Shown here one piece after another: positions 37,707 through 49,158 of a DNA stretch of 64,000 nt (the stretch's first letter is position 1; every line of letters starts with the position of its first letter). The notes under the pieces are model-generated. The model made no database searches. It was not told the DNA's origin and saw only the letters and a list, made by a program, of their open reading frames with translations. This DNA comes from Linnemannia hyalina. Lineage: Eukaryota > Mortierellomycota > Mortierellomycetes > Mortierellales > Mortierellaceae. The stretch covers positions 620,001-684,000 of the forward strand of contig JAHRHY010000019.1 of assembly GCA_019671135.1 (NCBI GenBank), given 5' to 3'. Made by a program: the position numbers and the translations under genes.

Positions 37707-37743
37707 TTTGTTCTTGTTCTTGTTCTTGTTCTTGTTCTTGTTC
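37707..37743. repeat. TTGTTC hexanucleotide microsatellite
   Basis: About six copies of TTGTTC in the promoter region upstream of the GATA-factor gene. Confidence 0.85.
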
Positions 37744-38296
37744 GTCGATTTGCTCGTCGTTCTTATTCCTATCTCTTTTTGTACGTTGACGTTGTAGTTT
37801 GCTCTGGATGGGTTGATGATTGCCCTGTCACCCTGTCGCCCTCTCGCTGCCCTTTTTCTCTTTGCTGTCATCTCCATGCGCACAAAAAAAACAAGCTGTG
37901 AAAACAGGTCGGTTGGCCATGACTGTTCGTCACAACGTCGATTGCTTCTTTTTTCTTCTCTTGCTCCTCGTTTTCTTCCTAATGTTATTTGCTGCTCCTT
38001 CATGGCGACGTACCCTTGGTTGAACAAGGGTCAATTGAACGTTAACTCAAGAGTGACGGGTAAAAAGAGAAAAAGACAGAAAGAAAGAAAAGGGAAAAGC
38101 ATAGCGACACACACATACCATACAACATCTTACACATTGCACATTATACTCCGCGTGAAGAGGGTAAGGAGTCGAAAAGAAAAAAAGAAAGTGCGAGGTT
38201 GAGTTGAATGGCTCAGCAGATACAAAAAAGGAACGAATCCGTTTGCCAGTTTGTTTATTGCTGTTGTTGCCCGTCAATTTCTGCGACAGTTTGCGT

Positions 38297-38325
38297 TGCC
38301 CTTGCCCTTGCCCTTGCCCTTGCCT
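38297..38325. repeat. CTTGCC hexanucleotide microsatellite
   Basis: Four to five copies of the CTTGCC hexamer in the same gene-free region. Confidence 0.85.
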
Positions 38326-40732
38326 TTTTTTTCTCTTTTACGCTTTACTGCTTGTGTGTTTGTGTATGTGTGAGCGTGTATGTCCTGTATACGTGCGTGT
38401 GTTTACTCCTTTTGCGTGTCCTTTTTTTTTTGCATTGACACAGACACAGATCCCGCTCTCTCTGTGCCAGATCCCGATCCAGTTCCTCTCAGATCGGAAA
38501 TCGGCAATCGGGACACACATCTCTCACATATATAACAATGCACGCAAACATAAAAATGCTAACTCTCTTTTTTGCCTTTTTTCTTCTTTTTACGTCCACA
38601 ACCTCACCAATTGCAGCTGTAAACGACGTAACTAGTTTATGGACAATTGAGAGAGAGAGGCGAGACCGTGTGGCCTGATTCCTTTTTTTTCCCAACAAAG
38701 TCTCGGAGGAGAGAGAGGGCAGGAGGAAGGGAACAAGGAAAGAGTCTTCGTCAGTTGGACCAGTAATATTAACAACGCTAAATCAGTGCATGTCATCGCA
38801 CGCACATGTTCGCTGCTGCTGCTCAAAAAAAAAAAAAAAAAAAAAGAGAAAAAGAAAGCGAGGCTGCTGCTTGTTGTGCTGAAGTCTTTAGCATTGGCGG
38901 TCCAGACTTGTATTGGCAAGAGATAAAGAGAGAAAAAAAGGGAGAGAGGGAGAGAGAAGAGGGAGTTAGAGATAGAGATGTTGAAGAAAGGGGGAGAGAA
39001 GGGAGTCGTTATTTCTTATTCTTCTGCTGCTAGCCTAGATCCATTCAGATGGATCAAAACTCTTTTTGTTCAATTGGACAATCGAACAATTGGACAAGAT
39101 CTTTCGTGGATGTTTTTATTGGGCTGTTTTCTAAAAAACAAGCGAATAATTGGCGTGTAGCCTAAAACCACCTGGATCTAACTTCCCAAATGGTATTGGT
39201 AACGTAGGGGTAGATGAGGAGGAGAGCAACAAAAGAAGACGCCTTTCCCTCCTTGCCCACCTGCGTCCTACCTTCCTGATGTTTCTGGCATTGCCAAGCT
39301 CGCCTCAATGCGAAGGATGATCAATAATAGACTCGCTCCTTTTCCGGTCAAGACACCCATCAGCCATCAGGGAAAGATGATCAAGAGAGACACGAATCAC
39401 CAGTCAACCAAACGTTGGCTTGAACGTATGTCTTACAATTGGGCAAACAAACTGACCGCGACAAAAAAAAGGGGCGTAACCAACCCCCCCTTTGAAAGAA
39501 AACTAAAAATGCGAAATGGCCCCTCTGTCTTTCACAGGGGAGAATTGTAAAAAGAATGACTGAACGAGGAATCATATTTCTTGTGTGCGTTCGTTCGAAG
39601 GGCATGTATTTCCTTAGATATGTATATCACTCATGAGAGCGGACTTGCTCGGATTAGCCAAGCAAAGCAACCAAGAAACAGGAACAAGAAGGAAGGAGGA
39701 GAAGGGACATTCTTGCTCTTGCTACAATAGACTCGATTGTGCAAGTAGTTGGTACCAACTGAAACCAGTTCTGTGGAATGGCTACCTCTCGTGTTGCCAG
39801 GCAGAAGTACTTTTTTTTGACGCCCGCCACCTACAAAGCGTGTACATGTAGGAAAAAAAGGAGGAAAAACTTTCTTCTCTGACAAGAGCAATGATGATGC
39901 AGTTTGTCTGTCGGAGATCCAAGATTGTTTGGGAAACGATTTCTGGTTTCTGTGTCCAAATTGAATGTTGTTGTCACATCCACATCCATATCCACACGTA
40001 CATGGACACAGGCATGCACAACAACGAGGTACATACACTCGGCATGATACACAGTACACACACACAACGCAGACGTATAAAAAGGATGCGCAACAAATGA
40101 ATCTTAATTCGCAGAGAAAAAGATGCAGAAAATCCATTACGTTTGGAGAAGACCAAGCTCTTTGGTGTTTTTGTTTGTTGGCTTGCATGCATGCATGCTG
40201 GTCTGCACCCCTCCTAATCAAGATGAGGTGCCTCGTTGTGGTTGCACTTTATCTGTTGGAGAAAACATATCCCTCTCCTCTGCCCTTTATTCCTTCTCCC
40301 CATCCAAGCCATCACTTGCCACACAGAAAAAAGGATGCAATTAGCCTCATTAGGGAGTGACAATCGACAATATTCTTCATTCCAGTCGATCCCAACCTAT
40401 TTTCCCAATAAAACATCAACCCCGAGTTATGCAGCACATTGTCCCCACCCTCCTTCCCGCTTTCTCGTGTGTTTTCTAGGGCAATTGGAGACGCGTGGCG
40501 AAATGATGAGTGAGTCGCCCCTCCCGTTTTCTTGTCGTCCCATCTTGCCTCTTTGATTATTCATCCCTCTTTCCCATTTTTTATTTTTCCAACACACCGT
40601 CTATCCACAACTGCCACACCTGACACATCTCTCCATATTTTTTTTGATCTTTCCTCGGACACTCCCTTTCTCAAACCCAAACTACCACCACACTTTGATC
40701 AGAAAAAGTCAAGGACCAAATCATCCCTCTCC

Positions 40733-43700
40733 ATGGCACCAAAATCGGCAGCAAAGAAGGCTGCTCAAGAAGGAGTAGAAGTACTGACCATTTCCACCAC
40801 CAACACCACCTCAAACGACAACATCGACAGCTGGAATGACCCTGAGGACAAGACAGACACAGACACGCGGGATACATCCCCAACTTCTTCCTCAGCAGGA
40901 TCGGCACCTATTAGCAACAGTTCCTCGAACAGTCTTGACAGCAGCGCGGGGAGTGACAGTGTCGGTAAGCAATCTGATTTTATTTATTAATACCACACGC
41001 CCTTTATTCAACCTCGTTGTACTTTTGTCAATAGATGAGTGTGGTGAACAAAGGTGTCAGTTGGAGATATACTGCAATATTCAAGACGTGGTTACATCCA
41101 CTGAGAGTGCCTCCATTTTTGTGTCTAAAACTTCAGCTCTTCCTGTTTCTACTTATTTCTTTACTTCACTCAAACATAGGTACCAAGCGCAGCGCCAGCA
41201 GAAAGAAAAATCAGAAGCGAAGGGAGGCAGCTAAGAGGAACAAGTCAGGAGCTACAACACCCACAACAACAACAACGCCTACACCAGTAACAACAGAACC
41301 GCCACCCTCACTGAATACAAATGCGCTGTTTGAAACCAACTCGGTAGAACAGGCCGTTGAGGACGAGTTGCTCCGACTGAGCCCTCAAGAAAACAACAAC
41401 AACTCAATTCAAACGACATCGATAACAAGAGCCGCTCTAGAGAATGGTTCTCAGGTGATTACAGGCTGCGATTTTTGCTTTTCTACAGACTTTTTGTGTG
41501 AGCAGGAAATAACAATCGAACGAATCGGAACTTTTTAACTCACTCATGCTCCTTCTTCCGTAATATTCTTTTTATTTATTCACTCTGATGTCGATAACAA
41601 CAGGCACCACAAGAACAACTCGATATCATAACAGAGAAGAATGTCATTACCGAAACTGTCACACTCCACAATATCAACACAACGACGCCATTACCACCAA
41701 CCGACCTGGACAGCTCGCTGCAGGAGGACAGGACAACAATTGAATCTCAACCAGACAACGCACCAGAACTATATGAAGATTCTTCAGAACCTGCCTTCTC
41801 CGAGCCGACAACAGCCAACTTGCTAGGTCTAGACGATGTCGTACAAACAGACGACTCTCTGCTTCCACCTCCTCCTACCAAGAACAAACTCGAAATCGCC
41901 CACATTTGGCTGCAAGACACCAACCAAGAATCAAGTGTCACTGGGCATGGCACTTCCATCATACCTGGAATGCAACCCAGGCGCCCAGCGCCAGCAGCAG
42001 CAGAAGTCCATGATTTCCCACCCTTGAAATCTGAAATCGAAATCTTTACCTCACCAACAATCTTGAAAGGGTCTGAGGCCGTCCCTAATGCAGAGACCGA
42101 AATCGGGACCCAGATCGAGACGGCAGTGGAACACAATCAGTTTCACTCGTGGAGTAGTGCCAGTGAGCGTATCGTTGTTGGTGCGATCCAATGTCTTACC
42201 GAGACCAAGGATATGGAACTCTCCTATGTCTCACTCCTCTCTGCCATCACTGTCCTCAACAGCCGGCACGCCGACAGTGACAACTATGGAGGAGTAGATA
42301 GTGGTGAGTCGATAGTCGTGTCACCGGAGATTGTGAGTTTAGTGGCAGCAGCAGCAATTAGACCTGAGGATGCAATGGAAAAATTGTATGCCCGGCTGTT
42401 AAGCATCATTACTCAGTCAAGTGTTGCGAAAGATCTAGACAAGGAAACCGTGCGACAGGAGGTCATTTCGCCCGATGCGTTGTACATTCGACTCTACAAG
42501 GCTATTCTGAATGCTGGCTGCCATCTGCAGGTACCCTTGAGAGGTCCAGACCTTTTTTTGTTTTGTTTCGGAATACACGAATGAAAGTGCTTTTGCTGAC
42601 ACATGCTTGCCTATTCACTCCTTTCACAAACTCATAGGACGAGGATCATGTTCGTCTGGGTCAGTTCTTATTCGACCGACAAAACACCGAAGACTCTCTC
42701 TACTGCTTGAACAAGATTAGTCCAACCCGATGGACCAGCCACATCTACCGCCTGGCCATCTCCTGCCACCTCTTCACCCAGCCCCGCCATCTCCATGAGG
42801 CTGAGATCCTTTTCAACCAGTACCTTGCCCACAACAAGTTACTCTCCTCCTCTCCTTGGTCCTCCTCCCCTTCCACTTCCCCTTCTGCGACAAACCAAGG
42901 AAGACCGATGCGAGGCAGCAGAGCATTAAAGGGCATGGACCGCGAACAGTTCACCAAGGGCCTAATTCAGAATTGGTTCAAGCAGCAGTTGGATGCATCT
43001 AAATGGGACGAGATCAAGGCTCAGTACGAACGGAGAAGGGCTAGGTTGTTGGATGCTCCTTCCAATATTGAGCGGTTCTCGGCGTCTTTGCTGGATATGG
43101 ATTCTCTGTCTGTAAGGTTGAGCGCGCACAGGAGAGGAGGGTCAAGTGTCTCGAGGGCTTCAGTTGTGGCTGATTATGGGTCTGCCGCCTCTAGTTCAGC
43201 CGAGTCCTTAGCACCAACATCAGCAGGAACGACCGGTACCACTCTAGTACCTACGTTGGCCGCATCAGAACCAGCGCCACCAGTCGCCACCCAACCCAGG
43301 CGCTCATCTTTTTCGTTGTTCTCCGCGTTCAGGTCCTCCAAACCCACAGCTGCTACCCCTCCAGTTCCCACCATCCAAACACGCGACATGCCCAGGCCCT
43401 TGTCTCTCCCAAGCGCATCCACAAACACCATCCAAGTGAACCGTCACCTCGCCATACTTGACAACGGCATGCTGGAGGAATGCGTCAACCACAAACAGTT
43501 CGAGTACGGATGGAGTATCTATGAGCGTATGGGACCGTCGCTGGAAGACAAGGATACTGCCAAGATTGCAATGCGGCTTTGTAAACGCGCCTTTTTGGGG
43601 CATGGGTTGGGGTCAAATTCGCCTGGGTCGCCTAGCGTTTTGGCGAAGGATGTTTATTTCGAGGATGAGGCTGTTCGATGGGCAACGACTGGCGAGCAGA

Positions 43701-45562
43701 GCGCACGTATGGGAGCAGGAGGAGGAGGATCAGAGTGTAGTAAGACGGTACAGGAGGATCCCGAGATCTGGGAGGCACGTGCCTGGGTGATTTACAACAA
43801 GGCCACGATGAACCCCTACTTCCTCAACTCCACCGGCAGCCCTTCCAACTCGCCTACTCAAACCCAAAGTCCCAGTGTTGCTCCCGGTGCTACTTCCTCC
43901 ACCTCCGCCGCTACTGGCACCAGCAGAGGGAATGGGGCCTTGACGAGTCCAGTATCATCCATGGCGGGCACGACAGCTCTTTCAGTCTTTCTGCACAACA
44001 TCTTGACAATCGCTATCAACTCTCAGGAGCGATCGTCACGGTACCTCAAGGCATTCAGGATCTATAGCACCATGAGGAACGACCCTTTGGGCCAGTACCA
44101 GTCGCAGCTCAGGGATCCGTTTGTGATGACTTGTATGATCAAGGCCATCTATGATACCGTCCTCATCCTCGTCAGGGTACAAGATCAGCAGCGATATCAG
44201 CAGCAGCAACAACAACAACAACAACAACAACAACAGCCATCTTCGGCAGCAACATCACAGCAGCGAAGAGCATCTGTGACTTCACTTGCACCCAACCAAC
44301 AGCAGACGCAGCAGATGACGATTGGACCGTTGATTGACCTAGCGTTCGAGATCTATGCGGACATGCGGAATGTGGGACCCATCCGCCACTTGCCTCGGTT
44401 GAGCGCACTCGCTCCATCTACACCAACCCCAAAAACCCCGCAAACTGCCCAGGCTGTAACGGCCGGTAGAAACATGGGTAGTAGCATGTCGATTTTCTTT
44501 CAACTGTCCAATCGCACCCCAGCATCGTCCTCCACAGTTGTTGATCTTTCTGCCTGTGGCGTGACTGCACCCTCCAACGGAGTCCCCCCCGCCAACCCCG
44601 CCAACACCCCCCTCACTACATCTGCAACCACCAATTATACTACTGGCTTCTATTCTACCCCCACAACCTCATACAGTTCATCACACGCTCTCCCCTGCGT
44701 CCTCCAAGACCTAAACCCAACCCTCCACCCCACCATCGTCGCCCGTCGCCTCCCGACAGAACTCTACCTCGCCCTCCTCCACCTCTGTATCCAAGTCCCC
44801 CTCTCCGGCGTCAGCGTCTCCTCCCAAGTCGTTAAAACCATCGTTGCAGACATGGTGTCCACAAAACCTGGACAGCAGCCTGCGAATCTAGATCGACACC
44901 TTTCGGCGGCGTTGCAAGTGTATCACGATCGATGGATGTGTCGGACAGTGGAACTTAAAGGACGACGGAGGTGTCAGAGTAGCTCTGGTCGAAGGACTCA
45001 TGTTGATGAGAGTGATGGAGGCGAAAGAGAGCTGGAGGGAGTTGATGATTTGGAGACAGAGGAGGTTCAACAGGATGATGATGATGATTCAGAGGAAGAG
45101 ATTGAAGAGGGAGGCTGTATTTTCCATGGGTGGATGTACCGCCCAGAGGAGTATGTCCTCAAACACATGGCGTCCTCTTCCAGTTCCTCTTCCGGCGACC
45201 TTGCCAACAGCAACAACACATCAATCAACGCAGACGAACTCCCTTCACAGTCTGCAGAGGAGAAGGACTCGCCGTTCGAGGTATCAAAGTATGATGCGGA
45301 TCTGGATGAACTGGACCGGTACCTTGACAAGAAGAAAGCCGGTCTCTCCGATGAGAGAAACAACAACAGCAGCGACAGGAGAGGTCAGAATACAAGCGAG
45401 GGCGCGGCGGGGGGGAACAGTTGGATGGAGGGGCTGGACCATGATACGTGTAATGGGCGGTTTTATTGGGACATGTGGGACCGAGAGGATCCGGTGTTGC
45501 AGGAGATTCAGTTCTCGAGAAGAAGGGCGAGGATGTTATGGCGCCATGTCGCTGAGCTTTGA
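40733..45562 (+). CDS. large orphan protein with helical-repeat-like segments
   Basis: Not recognised as a named family. Exons 40733-40964, 41180-41454, 41604-42530 and 42638-45562 (phases 1,0,0) give 1452 residues. The N-terminus is MAPKSAAKK, Ser/Thr/Asp-rich, then an NLS-like basic stretch (KRSASRKKNQKRREAAKRNK). Helical paired segments resembling TPR/PPR repeats appear from about residue 430 on: LYIRLYKAILNAGCHL; EDHVRLGQFLFDRQNTEDSL; RLAISCHLFTQPRHLHEAEI; MLEECVNHKQFEYGWSIYER; YLKAFRIYSTMRNDPLGQ; LIDLAFEIYADMRN; LALLHLCIQVPL. These are interspersed with Ser/Pro-rich spacers and a run of 13 Gln. An acidic patch (DDDDDSEEEIEEG) precedes a C-terminus rich in charged residues. The repeat pattern suggests a scaffold or RNA-binding solenoid, but spacing is irregular. 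The first intron is the least certain junction. Confidence 0.75.
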
Positions 45563-46555
45563 GGGAAATGCGTGTGGGCGCAAAAATATTGGAACTTTTT
45601 CGAGATATGTAATTAGCGCAAATGAACATTTCTTTCTTTCGCAGTGTTCTGTTTGCGTGGACGTCGCTGGCGGTCATATTTTACACTTTCTACATGCTCA
45701 TAGCGTCTGGGCCACGTCTATGGACCTTCCTTGATAATATTTCGGTTTAATCTTCTTGCTGAACGGATCGTTGTTGATCATGATTCATTTGGTATTGCGA
45801 CCCTTTCTTTGTATTTTCTTGTTATCCAACAGGGATCATGGTAATCGTTTGCTATTTTCTCAGCTTACCTCACGACACTTTTTTTGGTGTTAGAACATCA
45901 ACAGCCTGTTAAAGAATTGCCTTGTATTCCTGTTGAAACGACGCGTTCATTCCTTTGTTTGTATTATTCTGAACTTTGTTGTCACTTTGATGTCGCAGCT
46001 GGTTACCATTTTTTCTTTACTTCATCCTTCGTGTCCTGGTGGATTCCGATTCTGTCTCAAATTTGCTCCATCGTCCCTTTGGGCTGGTGTATATTGTTTT
46101 TGTCACATTCGATATGGAACAACATTTCGCGGCATTTTTTTTCCCTCGCCCTACTTCTTTCTGAGGATATTGTGAGGCCTTTCAATCTTTTTTTTTTGTC
46201 ACTTCGATAGTTGGAGTTTTTGGTCTGCGCACTTTTCACTTTATCACATCTTTCAACTGACAGAACCAGGGGGATAGAGCTTGCGGTTCCGTGGCGGAGT
46301 GCTATGTCCCATACTGTCAATTCGGATACAAATGTGCTCAGCCTGGTAGTCTTCGTCATACGCAGATGGTCGACTGCGGTAGGAAAAGGAGAACACGTCA
46401 CATTGCCAAGCCCAGCCAAGACAGAAAAAGAAATAAAAGAGTCCAACGGGACGCTTTGTGTCCCCCCTTTTCCATTTCTTGTTCACACGCTCCCTCCAAA
46501 CTACCTTCCAACACTCCATCCACACATAAACTCCGTCCCCTCATATTTTACCGTT
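45563..46555. other. intergenic region upstream of the F-box-like gene
   Basis: A 993-bp spacer between same-strand genes, T-rich to 46200. The downstream frame is open from 46211 and has an in-frame ATG at 46304, so a longer F-box protein with 84 extra residues is possible. The extension is not protein-like and the region is normal promoter composition. Confidence 0.45.
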
Positions 46556-48388
46556 ATGAAAAACAAACCACACACCAAACACTCAACGATAACATCCTCT
46601 CAAAAGCACAAGTTGTTTGGGGAGCAGGATATCTTCGCCTACATTGTCAGATATCTCAACCCACAGTCTCAGGTCGCCTGTCTTCAAGTCTCTCGCCATT
46701 TCCACGAAGTAATCGCCCCCGAGATTTATACTTCCGTCACTCTTGGCCCAATGCAAGACTATCGACCCAGTTTGGAAACATGGAGACGATACAGCTCCCT
46801 GGTGACGGCCCTTTCCTTTGACGGGTTCATCTCTGCAGAGTATTTGGGGGCAGGATTCAGGAACCTCAAGTCTCTTTCGCTCATTAACGACGAGGACTCG
46901 TACCACTTTCAGCAGGGCACAGACAATGAGATCATGGAGGCGCTGCTAAAAGTCATCAAGGAGAACCCGAGGCTGTGTCAATGGTTGTTTGAGAGTCCAT
47001 ACCCAGCGTTGTCGGCTAAGGTCTGGGAGGCGATCGAGGGTACCGCTCACAAGTCGCCAGAGGCGAGCAAGGTCGAGTCGCATAATCCTCAAGACTCCAC
47101 TGCGACCCATACCGAATATTCCTCAACATCGGTGGTCATTGCTCCTCAGGGCGGGTCGGACATTCACCGAGTATCGTTCAGGACTGTCAAGGAACGAGTC
47201 CTTCATGGCCGACTCAGGTCGGGAATCGAGTTGCTGCAGGTCACACCGGCTTCGATCAGTCAGGAAGCTCTACCCTGGGCCACAAGTGCATGCGAGAAGG
47301 CTGAGGCGTTGTTGATGATACCTGCCAAGTTGGAGTCATTTGGTGCCCCCAAGGAGCTTCCCGATCGAGTCCTACCGCGACTCTACGCACCCATCGCCCA
47401 CTATGTCGGATTGCACAATGTCCGCCAATGCTCATCGATGGAGCAGCTCGAGTTTCTGTCCCACTTCAACCAGGCCCGAGGGATCTACTGGAACATTTAC
47501 AAGAGGCCTTATGTCGCCAAATGGAAACGAGTCCCGCCCACCATCAAAGACTGGAAGCAATGGATCCGACCGGACACGACGTGGCCACACCTCCGATCAT
47601 TAGTTCTTTGCTGCTACAGACTCGTGGATGCAGAGCTAGACAACCAATTTCTGGTTTTCCCAGACGACTGTGTTGCTCATGCTCTGAAGTGTATCCCGAG
47701 GGGCCAATTGGAGCAGTTTTGGTGGCATGGGGCGCAGATGGGTCCGCTGGGGATCGAAGCATTGGCTGGTCACTTTTCGACATTGCGGGAGGTCAAGCTG
47801 GAACTCACGTCGTCATTGGAGCAGAGTGCGTATATTCAAAGGATCATGGAGTCGTGTATGCATCTGCAGGTACTGCGGGCTGGCTACCTTTCGGTCGGAG
47901 ACATGCGGCGTGGTCGACCCTGGGCGTGTATGGGACTCAAATCCCTCTCCCTTCGTTTCAACATGCAGGAAGACAGGATCGAAAACATTAGCAACAACAA
48001 CACCACCATCGCTCGGCCTGCGACCGCGGAACGAGAGAGGGGAGACTATAAGAAGAGCCAGCGCTATGTCTTTTCTCGACTCTCGGAACTGGTTCTGCTG
48101 GAGGAATTGACCTCGATCCCACTGCAGGCTGCTGGTCCGAATTTTCACGAGACATGGCACTTGGATTTCCAGTTGCGGTACGGTCTGGATGCCCTTTCGA
48201 CCTTACAACTACTCAAGCGATTGGTTGTCTCGTTCACAAAGCAGCAGATGAATGCTAAGGATATTAACTGGATGGTACGCGAGTGGAAAAGTCTGCAGTC
48301 GATAGAAGGAAGCCTGAATCCGGAATGGCGACAGGAAGTCACGCTGGAGACCATTTTGTACACCAATCACATTTCATTCTTTAAATAA
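46556..48388 (+). CDS. F-box-like protein with degenerate leucine-rich region
   Basis: Single-exon protein of 610 residues, probably an SCF ubiquitin-ligase substrate adaptor or a relative of that family. An F-box-like segment lies at about residues 20-60: GEQDIFAYIVRYLNPQSQVA then CLQVSRHFHEVIAPEIY. Further on, weak leucine-rich units occur with intervals of 25-45 residues: ALSFDGF, NLKSLSLINDED, HLRSLVLCCYRL, TLREVKLELTSS, HLQVLRAGYLS, GLKSLSLRFNM, SRLSELVLLEEL, LKRLVVSFTKQQ, SLQSIEGSLNPE. That matches the large F-box/LRR families of Mortierella. No transmembrane or signal sequence is seen. The substrate is unknown. The ATG at 46556 is preferred because the F-box then sits at the N-terminus as usual. 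Confidence 0.78.
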   Translation: MKNKPHTKHSTITSSQKHKLFGEQDIFAYIVRYLNPQSQVACLQVSRHFHEVIAPEIYTSVTLGPMQDYRPSLETWRRYSSLVTALSFDGFISAEYLGAGFRNLKSLSLINDEDSYHFQQGTDNEIMEALLKVIKENPRLCQWLFESPYPALSAKVWEAIEGTAHKSPEASKVESHNPQDSTATHTEYSSTSVVIAPQGGSDIHRVSFRTVKERVLHGRLRSGIELLQVTPASISQEALPWATSACEKAEALLMIPAKLESFGAPKELPDRVLPRLYAPIAHYVGLHNVRQCSSMEQLEFLSHFNQARGIYWNIYKRPYVAKWKRVPPTIKDWKQWIRPDTTWPHLRSLVLCCYRLVDAELDNQFLVFPDDCVAHALKCIPRGQLEQFWWHGAQMGPLGIEALAGHFSTLREVKLELTSSLEQSAYIQRIMESCMHLQVLRAGYLSVGDMRRGRPWACMGLKSLSLRFNMQEDRIENISNNNTTIARPATAERERGDYKKSQRYVFSRLSELVLLEELTSIPLQAAGPNFHETWHLDFQLRYGLDALSTLQLLKRLVVSFTKQQMNAKDINWMVREWKSLQSIEGSLNPEWRQEVTLETILYTNHISFFK

Positions 48389-49158
48389 CTGTACTCTTTT
48401 TTTTCTGCATCGCAGCATGAGTTGCGCACCGCATCAACCCTTTATTTTTTCAATTCCTCTCTTATTGTTTTGTTTCCCAAGCACATACAACAATGACGCA
48501 CCTCTTCATTCCTTTCAACAACATCTAGCTCTCATAAGCAAGCTCATAAAGATATATATCGTTTCCTCGGTTGCCCTCTTCCCTCATTCTCATCTTTCTT
48601 CAATTCCACCCACACGCTCACCCCATACTCCGAGAGACTAAAGAAACAAGACAGCTGTGATAAACAGCAACAACAATTGTGCCTGATCAGGAGGATATTT
48701 CTTAAAATATATTTGCATTTCGATTTAAAAATGGGTTGCTGCCACAGGACTCACGCCATTTGACGACTCTGTCGTTCGTCTCTTCAATATTACGGATGAT
48801 GATGATGGTAAGATGCCCCTCCCCACCAACTTTTTGCACCTCCGATTGCATCAATTTGCCTTCAATTGCTTGGTGCATGGGTTTCGCAGACGAGTGAAAA
48901 TCTGCTCAAGAAAACAATCCTTGTTTTTTTTATGTCAAACCTTTTACTTCAATCGAAAAATGAAAAGAAGCGAACAAATGAATGATTTTTTTTTATTTGC
49001 AGCATGTGGCCGGGCGGGTGTCCGTGTGGAAAAATAACTTCCCGAAGAAAAGGATGGGGGAAGGACTTTAATCGCCTTCTCTATTCCATTCCTCTCAACA
49101 ATTCACCCATTCATATCCCTCTCTCTCTCTCTCTTCATCCTCATTCACCACAACACAG
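48389..49158. other. region between F-box gene and NAPE-PLD relic, with an exon-like piece
   Basis: Around 48749-48809 there is a stretch with a CACAG acceptor, an open frame encoding TPFDDSVVRLFNITDDDD, and a GTAAGA donor, which looks like an internal exon. It could splice in frame to the segment starting at 49159 (IISKGQETPTSHHDSKE). No start codon exon could be located. It may be the 5' part of the decayed gene that follows. Confidence 0.35.

Larger units (their letters stand above)
37044..40732. other. 3.7-kb region without recognisable genes
   Basis: Head-to-head spacer between the GATA gene (-) and the orphan gene (+). The first 600 bp are GA-rich on the plus strand (a CT-rich leader for the GATA gene). 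Simple repeats include a TTGTTC run at 37707-37743, CTTGCC copies at 38297-38325 and an A20 run near 38825. Open frames at 39631-40221 and elsewhere show no family features or splice-compatible continuation. Confidence 0.55.

Noticed and set aside
39631..40221. 196-codon minus-strand frame rich in Cys and His
   Set aside because: Composition follows CA/TG repeats such as CATCCACATCCATATCC; no family features and other frames are similarly open.
41036..41178. Extra exon in the orphan gene (reads DECGEQRCQLEIYCN)
   Set aside because: Continuing that frame reaches a stop soon after 41220; the direct splice 40964 to 41180 keeps the long frame.
46304..46555. 84-residue extension of the F-box-like protein
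   Set aside because: In frame with an ATG but not protein-like; the F-box would be displaced from the N-terminus. Kept only as an alternative.
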